Positions 58,276 through 64,000 of a DNA stretch of 64,000 bases are shown in pieces. The translations under genes and the position numbers were made by a program. Source of the stretch: Aliidiomarina sp. (lineage in GTDB: Bacteria > Pseudomonadota > Gammaproteobacteria > Enterobacterales > Alteromonadaceae); assembly GCF_022565475.1 (NCBI RefSeq), contig NZ_JAIUMR010000003.1:124001-188000 (forward strand), written 5' to 3'. The notes below the pieces were generated by a model. That model was not told where the DNA came from and ran no database searches. It saw only the letters and a program-made list of their open reading frames with translations. Position 1 is the stretch's first letter. Every line of letters starts with the position of its first letter.

Positions 58276-59333
58276 ATCGTAAGCGTATTCTCACGATTGT
58301 CGCTGCGTTTGTCGGCTTGGCATTGATATTTGTCTGGTTAGCAGGAGGGTTTGTCAGCAAACTACCGACTGCAACCATAGCCGCTACGCAGTCAGCTACG
58401 GTGGCAGAAAGTGCCGAGGTGGTTCGTGCACGCGTACAACAGGTCCGTCATTTCAGCGGCAGTTTGCAAGCTCGCCAGCAATCTTCGATCTCGGCACGAA
58501 TCACTGCGCGTGTTGCTGATGTGTTGGTTGATGCTGGTGATGTTGTGCAAGCGGGGGACATTCTCCTGCGCTTAGAAAGTGACGATTTAAGCGCTCGCGT
58601 TCGCCAGCAAGAGCAGTCATTAGCGGCTGCGCAAGCTCGCGTTAACGAGGCTCGTTTGAACTTCCAACGGACCGAGAGTGTGGTCCAGCAAGGAGTCTTA
58701 CCTGAAGCTCGCCTTGATGAAGCACGAGCTGCTCGGGATAGCGCTGAAGCCGAACTGAATCGAGCGCGCGAAGCATTGTCAGAAGCACGCACGAGTGAAG
58801 GCTTTAGCGTGATTGTTGCGCCATTTGATGGTGTTGTTAGTCGCCGCGCGGTCTTTACCGGCGATACGGCAACGCCGGGGATGTTGTTGGTGAGTCTCTA
58901 TCAGCCGCAAACGTTACGTCTTGAAGCTGCGGTCAGTGAATCAGTGTTGGCGAACATTGCGATTGGCGATACGTTAACGATTGAATTGGATGCCTTTGCT
59001 GAGCGCATGCAAGCACAAGTGGTCGAAATCGAGCCGGCTGCAGATACGGCCTCGCGGAGCTTTTTGGTGCGCTTAGCACCGACAAGCACGGACAATATGT
59101 ACCCTGGCATGTATGGCAAAGTGGGTGTGCCCACCGGTGTCCGTGATGTGCTTCTGGTACCTGTGGCTGCGGTGCAGCGCTTAGGTCAACTTAATTATGT
59201 TCACGTCCTTACTGACAGCGGTAGTGAGCGGCGCTTGGTACGTTTAGGTGAACCACAGACCTATCAAGGCAGCGAGTACCTTGAAGTGGTCAGCGGTGTG
59301 CGCGAAAGTGAGCGCTTGGCACTCAACTACTGA
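58272..59333 (+). CDS. RND efflux periplasmic adaptor (MFP/HlyD family)
   Basis: HFSGSLQARQQSSISARITARVADVLVDAGDVVQAGDILLRLESDDL; coiled-coil hairpin; VIVAPFDGVVSRRAVFTGDTATPGMLLVSLY. Confidence 0.92.
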   Translation: MNRKRILTIVAAFVGLALIFVWLAGGFVSKLPTATIAATQSATVAESAEVVRARVQQVRHFSGSLQARQQSSISARITARVADVLVDAGDVVQAGDILLRLESDDLSARVRQQEQSLAAAQARVNEARLNFQRTESVVQQGVLPEARLDEARAARDSAEAELNRAREALSEARTSEGFSVIVAPFDGVVSRRAVFTGDTATPGMLLVSLYQPQTLRLEAAVSESVLANIAIGDTLTIELDAFAERMQAQVVEIEPAADTASRSFLVRLAPTSTDNMYPGMYGKVGVPTGVRDVLLVPVAAVQRLGQLNYVHVLTDSGSERRLVRLGEPQTYQGSEYLEVVSGVRESERLALNY

Positions 59334-61180
59334 TGAATACTGGGTATGTCACCCACGTTTGTGGGTGACTTGTTGAGCTTTTCCTTCTGTAGATACTGCG
59401 GCACAAAGCGGAAATAGACGCCGGTACCGCCTTCGGACCGGCGCAATATCTCAGCGTCACCGCCAAGGTGGCGACCGCGCTCTTTAATGATGACTAAGCC
59501 ATAATGGTTTAATTTCTGCGGATCGCTTGGTATACCAATGCCATTGTCTTCGACCGCCAGCTCAATCTTCTCGTCATCGTTTGCTAGATGCTCTAAACGG
59601 ATCACCACACGACTCCCTTCACTATGATGCATGGCGTTCTGAACGGCTTCGCGTACCATTTGTAGCAAATGAATTTCTTCATGGGGTTCAAGCGGCATAT
59701 CGGCAATCCGATAATCGAGCTGAATTTCCATCTCGGTTTGATTTTGCAGCTGCGTGACCGTCGTTTCCAGAGCATTGAGTAAACCACCACCATCAACTTT
59801 TAAGCGGAAGGTCGTTAACAGTTCACGCAATTGCCGATAGGCGGAGTCGAGACCTTCCCGCAGTTCACGGGAAACATCCTCAATAATCGCTTCGTTTTTG
59901 ACTGCCAGCGCCTTATTTAACCGCGTCACCTGAATTTTCAGATAGGACAAAGCTTGCGCTAGCGAGTCATGCAATTCCCGGGCGATGACGGTGCGCTCAT
60001 TCACCATGGCTAAGCGACGCACTTGATCTTCCTCAGCTTTTAAACTTAAGGCGAGGGCCAACTGGTCGGAAACCGATTTTAAAAGCTGCTGTTGCCAGTC
60101 GTGCAGGACTTGGTTTTCGCGACAACGAGCAACCATGACACCGAAACGCTTTTGTTCACGGCTCAATGGATAGTAGTACTGACGAACACCCTCTTCGACG
60201 GAGATACAGTCGTCCTTGCGAATACATTCGGCACAGTTCGTTGCATGACAGGGGTCGCGGTCTGGCTCTGCCGCTTGAAATTGCAGGTAGGGCGATTTAC
60301 CGTCGTCAGTGAGTAAGCAGAGTTCAAGATCGTCGAGATCAAGCACATCAGCGAGTTTACGTGTCGTGTCACGAAAATCATTGTAATTGAGCGCATGTTC
60401 GTTGATTCGCTTGGAAATGTCATAAAGCAACTGCAAGGTAATATGACTGCGCTGAAGTTGATGGGTTTGCTCATCAACACGGGTTTCGAGGCGCCCATAC
60501 ATAAAGCCAATTGTGTCACTCATTTTATTGATGGTATTCGCTAAAACACCAAGCTCGTCGCGGTTGTTGGCGAGGTCAACCCGCGTGGTGAAATCGCCTT
60601 GGCCGATTTTGCGGGCAGCTTGCTGCAGCTTTATTAACGGAATTTCGAAGCGCACACGGAGCCAATGCAAAACAATAATGGCAAGAATAACGGTCAGGAA
60701 CAGCGCCATGACTAGCACTAAACGCAACTGACCAACAGAACGTTCGGCGTCTTGTTGAATCAATAACACCAGACCATCAATGTAGTTCACTTGCTCAACG
60801 AGCCCTTGATAAAACGACGGGGTGTCCACGGACTCGGCACGTAATAAGCGCTCGAGCTCCAACCAATTGGCCTGTGCTTGACGAAAATGGGAATAGATCG
60901 CGGTGTCACTATGGGCAAAGCGTCGGAACGAGGCATGATTCCAACTTTGGTTGAGGTTTTGCACGGCGGTTTGCAGACGTTCTGGGTCGTCCTGCGCCGC
61001 CACAATCGCAATGTGATACGTTTGCCAGCGCAATGAGCCGGCAACATTCAATGCTTCCGGGTCACGGTTCACTTTCTCCGAAAGCCAATAGCTGGTGAGA
61101 AGTGTCACTAATGACAGACCCACGATAGCAAATAAGGCCAAACTAATACTTCCTGCGAGAGACGAAAGCCGCTGTTTCAC
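59327..61180 (-). CDS. narX: Nitrate/nitrite sensor histidine kinase NarX
   Basis: P-box-like VNRDPEALNVAGSLRWQTYHIA; HAMP; cysteine cluster CHATNCAECIRKDDC; ERTVIARELHDSLAQALSYLKIQV HisKA_3; HATPase. Confidence 0.93.
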   Translation of the reverse strand: MKQRLSSLAGSISLALFAIVGLSLVTLLTSYWLSEKVNRDPEALNVAGSLRWQTYHIAIVAAQDDPERLQTAVQNLNQSWNHASFRRFAHSDTAIYSHFRQAQANWLELERLLRAESVDTPSFYQGLVEQVNYIDGLVLLIQQDAERSVGQLRLVLVMALFLTVILAIIVLHWLRVRFEIPLIKLQQAARKIGQGDFTTRVDLANNRDELGVLANTINKMSDTIGFMYGRLETRVDEQTHQLQRSHITLQLLYDISKRINEHALNYNDFRDTTRKLADVLDLDDLELCLLTDDGKSPYLQFQAAEPDRDPCHATNCAECIRKDDCISVEEGVRQYYYPLSREQKRFGVMVARCRENQVLHDWQQQLLKSVSDQLALALSLKAEEDQVRRLAMVNERTVIARELHDSLAQALSYLKIQVTRLNKALAVKNEAIIEDVSRELREGLDSAYRQLRELLTTFRLKVDGGGLLNALETTVTQLQNQTEMEIQLDYRIADMPLEPHEEIHLLQMVREAVQNAMHHSEGSRVVIRLEHLANDDEKIELAVEDNGIGIPSDPQKLNHYGLVIIKERGRHLGGDAEILRRSEGGTGVYFRFVPQYLQKEKLNKSPTNVGDIPSIHQ

Positions 61181-61284
61181 CTGGAATACCCCTTTTTACC
61201 CATAGGTAATTGAATGACTACCGCATTACTTAAACAAAATGACAAAAGCGAATTCAAAACAATAATTTACGGCTTATACGCAAG

Positions 61285-61300
61285 TACCACCATGGTGGTA
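61285..61300. promoter_or_regulatory. NarL 7-2-7 site in the narX-narG intergenic region
   Basis: TACCACC-AT-GGTGGTA perfect inverted heptamers. Confidence 0.8.
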
Positions 61301-61338
61301 TTTTACTAATCGCCTGCCAGATCGCCGCGCTGGCCGCA

Positions 61339-61352
61339 TTGATGCAGATCAA
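61339..61352 (+). promoter_or_regulatory. FNR binding site upstream of narG
   Basis: TTGAT-GCAG-ATCAA, exact consensus. Confidence 0.9.
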
Positions 61353-61424
61353 GCACACTTTCCTAAGATTACCATAGTGTAGACCTCGAAACATGAATGC
61401 AGTAGCTGGACTGGAGTCTGAAAA

Positions 61425-64000
61425 ATGAGTCATTTACTCGATAAACTGCGCTTCTTCAACTTGAAGAAAGAGCCCTTTGCCAATGGCCATGGGGTCTCAA
61501 CCAATGAAGATCGCACCTGGGAACAAGGTTATCGCCAGCGTTGGCAGCACGATAAAGTAGTACGTTCTACTCACGGAGTAAACTGTACTGGATCGTGTAG
61601 CTGGAAAATCTATGTCAAGGATGGCCTCGTCACTTGGGAAACGCAACAAACGGATTACCCACGAACGCGCCCGGATCTACCTAATCATGAGCCGAGAGGC
61701 TGCCCTCGAGGCGCTAGCTACTCATGGTATATTTACAGCGCTAACCGCTTAAAGTATCCGAAAGTCCGTCAACAATTGATGAAGTTGTGGCGTGAAGCGA
61801 AAGAGCAACACAGCGACCCGGTGAAAGCCTGGGAATCGATTGTTTCTGATCCGGCGAAAGCTAAAAGTTATAAAGAACGCCGTGGTCTCGGTGGCTTTGT
61901 TCGTGCCTCATGGGACGAAGTCAATGAGTTGATTGCCGCGTCGAACGTTTACACAACCAAAGAATTCGGCCCTGACCGTGTAACCGGTTTTTCACCAATT
62001 CCGGCGATGTCGATGGTTTCGTACGCTGCTGGCGCACGGTATTTATCATTGATCGGTGGTAACTGCCTCAGTTTCTACGACTGGTACTGTGACCTCCCAC
62101 CCGCATCACCGCAGGTCTGGGGCGAGCAAACTGACGTGCCTGAATCAGCCGATTGGTATAACTCCAATTACATCATTGTTTGGGGCTCGAACGTACCGCA
62201 AACGCGTACGCCGGACGCTCACTTCTTAACGGAAGTTCGCTATAAAGGCACCAAAACCTGTGTAATTACCTCGGATTACTCAGAAGCATCGAAATTTGGT
62301 GATACTTGGTTAGCGCCACGCCAAGGTACCGATGCTGCGTTAGCGATGGCCTTCGGTCACGTGATTCTAAAAGAATTCCACGTGGATCAGCCCAGTGAAT
62401 ATTTCACGGACTACGTTCGCCGTTATACCGACATGCCAATGTTGGTCATGCTCGAAGAAGAAAATGGCAAGTTAACCCAAGGCCGTTTCCTGCGTGCAGC
62501 GGATCTTGTCGATAATTTAGGTGAAGACAACAACCCAGATTGGAAAACCATTGCGATTGATCGCAACGGTGACCGCTTAGTGAGTCCAAATGGTGCAATA
62601 GGCTATCGTTGGGGTCAAAAAGGTAAATGGAATCTCGAGCAAAAAGACCAGAAAGGCGACGTCGACTTACATCTTTCTCTGAAAGATCATGCCGATGATA
62701 TCGTCGATGTGGCGTTCCCTTACTTTGGCGGCAAGCCGCACGAGTATGAGTATTTCCAGCATACCGAACACGATGAAATTCAAATGCGGAAAATCCCAGC
62801 GAAGCGTGTTCAGCTTGTCAATGGCGAGTCTGCGTTAGTCGCAACGGTATTTGATTTAATGCTGGCAAACTATGGTGTCGACAACGGCTTGAGGGATCCC
62901 AATCGTGCGCAAAGCTACGATGACAGCGTACCTTATACGCCAGCATGGCAACAGCCGATTACCGGTGTAGATCCGAAAGATGTGATTCGAGTTGCGCGGG
63001 AGTTTGGCCGCAACGCCGATAAAACCAAAGGCCGTTCGATGGTGATCGTTGGTGCCGCACTCAACCACTGGTATCACATGGACATGAACTACCGTGGTTT
63101 GATCAACATGCTGATGATGTGTGGCTGTATTGGTCAAAGTGGCGGCGGCTGGGCACATTACGTCGGCCAAGAAAAACTTCGTCCGCAAACGGGCTGGGCG
63201 CCACTCGCGTTTGGATTGGATTGGCAGCGTCCACCACGCCACATGAACGGCACCTCATTTTTCTATAATCACTCGAGCCAATGGCGTTACGAGAAATTAG
63301 AAATGACCGAAGTGGTTTCACCACTAGCGAATCCGAACAAATGGAAGTCGAGCATTATTGACTACAACACGCGCGCGGAACGCATGGGCTGGTTACCGAG
63401 TGCGCCACAATTAGGCACCAATCCGCTGGGTATTGCTGCAGCAGCTGAGAAAGCTAGCATGGACGTCAAAGACTATGTGGTTGATCAGCTGAAAAGCGGC
63501 AGCTTGAAGTTTGCTTGTGAGCAACCGGAGAGTCCGCAGAACTTCCCGCGGAACATGTTTATTTGGCGCTCAAACCTGCTCGGGTCATCGGGTAAAGGCC
63601 ATGAGTACATGCTTAAGCATTTACTGGGCACCAAGCATGGATTGCTGGGCAAAGACTTAGGTGAGTTCGGTGGTCAGAAGCCAGAGGACGTTGAATGGGG
63701 CGGCGAAGGTGCTGAGGGTAAAGTCGATCTTTGGGTCACTTTAGACTTCCGCATGTCGACCACCTGCTTGTATTCCGACATCGTTCTTCCGACCGCGACT
63801 TGGTATGAAAAAGACGACATGAATACCTCGGATATGCATCCGTTTATTCACCCGTTAACTGCCGCGGTTGACCCTGTTTGGGAAGCACGTAGTGACTGGG
63901 AAATTTTCAAAGGTATCGCCAAGGAATTCTCGCGGGTTTGTGTCGGTCACCTCGGTGTAGAGAAAGACCTCGTCACCGTGCCGATGCAGCACGATACGCC
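61425..64000 (+). CDS. narG: Respiratory nitrate reductase alpha subunit NarG, 3' end outside window
   Basis: MSHLLDKLRFFNLKKEPFANGHGVSTNEDRTWEQGYRQRWQHDKVVRSTHGVNCTGSCSWKIYVKDGLVTWETQQTDYP; open to window end; absent from ORF track because truncated. Confidence 0.97.
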   Translation, partial: MSHLLDKLRFFNLKKEPFANGHGVSTNEDRTWEQGYRQRWQHDKVVRSTHGVNCTGSCSWKIYVKDGLVTWETQQTDYPRTRPDLPNHEPRGCPRGASYSWYIYSANRLKYPKVRQQLMKLWREAKEQHSDPVKAWESIVSDPAKAKSYKERRGLGGFVRASWDEVNELIAASNVYTTKEFGPDRVTGFSPIPAMSMVSYAAGARYLSLIGGNCLSFYDWYCDLPPASPQVWGEQTDVPESADWYNSNYIIVWGSNVPQTRTPDAHFLTEVRYKGTKTCVITSDYSEASKFGDTWLAPRQGTDAALAMAFGHVILKEFHVDQPSEYFTDYVRRYTDMPMLVMLEEENGKLTQGRFLRAADLVDNLGEDNNPDWKTIAIDRNGDRLVSPNGAIGYRWGQKGKWNLEQKDQKGDVDLHLSLKDHADDIVDVAFPYFGGKPHEYEYFQHTEHDEIQMRKIPAKRVQLVNGESALVATVFDLMLANYGVDNGLRDPNRAQSYDDSVPYTPAWQQPITGVDPKDVIRVAREFGRNADKTKGRSMVIVGAALNHWYHMDMNYRGLINMLMMCGCIGQSGGGWAHYVGQEKLRPQTGWAPLAFGLDWQRPPRHMNGTSFFYNHSSQWRYEKLEMTEVVSPLANPNKWKSSIIDYNTRAERMGWLPSAPQLGTNPLGIAAAAEKASMDVKDYVVDQLKSGSLKFACEQPESPQNFPRNMFIWRSNLLGSSGKGHEYMLKHLLGTKHGLLGKDLGEFGGQKPEDVEWGGEGAEGKVDLWVTLDFRMSTTCLYSDIVLPTATWYEKDDMNTSDMHPFIHPLTAAVDPVWEARSDWEIFKGIAKEFSRVCVGHLGVEKDLVTVPMQHDT

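Overview
The window is a contiguous piece of a gammaproteobacterial chromosome. The gene content suggests an Idiomarinaceae/Alteromonadales-like organism, but this was not tested. Main blocks: (i) 1-24.9 kb, a flagellar island: fliE end, flaG, two flagellins, a YcgR/PilZ/HD-GYP fusion, fliD-fliS-fliT, a FliK-like gene, flhX, flhDC, motAB, flhB-flhA-flhF, a degenerate flhG and fliA. It carries several sigma28-type promoters. It is interrupted at about 3.2-6.2 kb by an integron-like cassette cluster with attC-like sites, a YefM/YoeB module and GNAT genes, but no integrase. (ii) 24.9-41.8 kb, mixed chromosomal genes: serine hydrolase, DUF389, rlmJ, cpdB-like, OmpA-like, Nramp-like, acyl-CoA dehydrogenase, fused E1 dehydrogenase, acyltransferase-like, trhP/yegQ and yfhL-like ferredoxin. 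(iii) 41.9-64 kb, a molybdopterin/nitrate respiration island: Moco-type leader, moaA-mobA-moaB-moaC-moaD-moaE, modABC, an EAL protein, moeA, narL, narK, an ArsR-DUF2892-RND-MFP efflux block, narX and the start of narG. Strongest leads: an FlhF with a ~360 aa C-terminal extension next to an FlhG-like protein that keeps the DQAxxLR helix but has no ATPase motifs, in an FlhDC-type system; a PilZ domain split by a charged linker and fused to a degenerate HD-GYP; a conserved ~70 bp double-palindrome element upstream of two unrelated genes 8 kb apart; 13-bp tandem repeats near 35.36 kb; and matched 16-bp inverted repeats in the ArsR-RND block. All family assignments are by eye from motifs and gene order; no searches were run.
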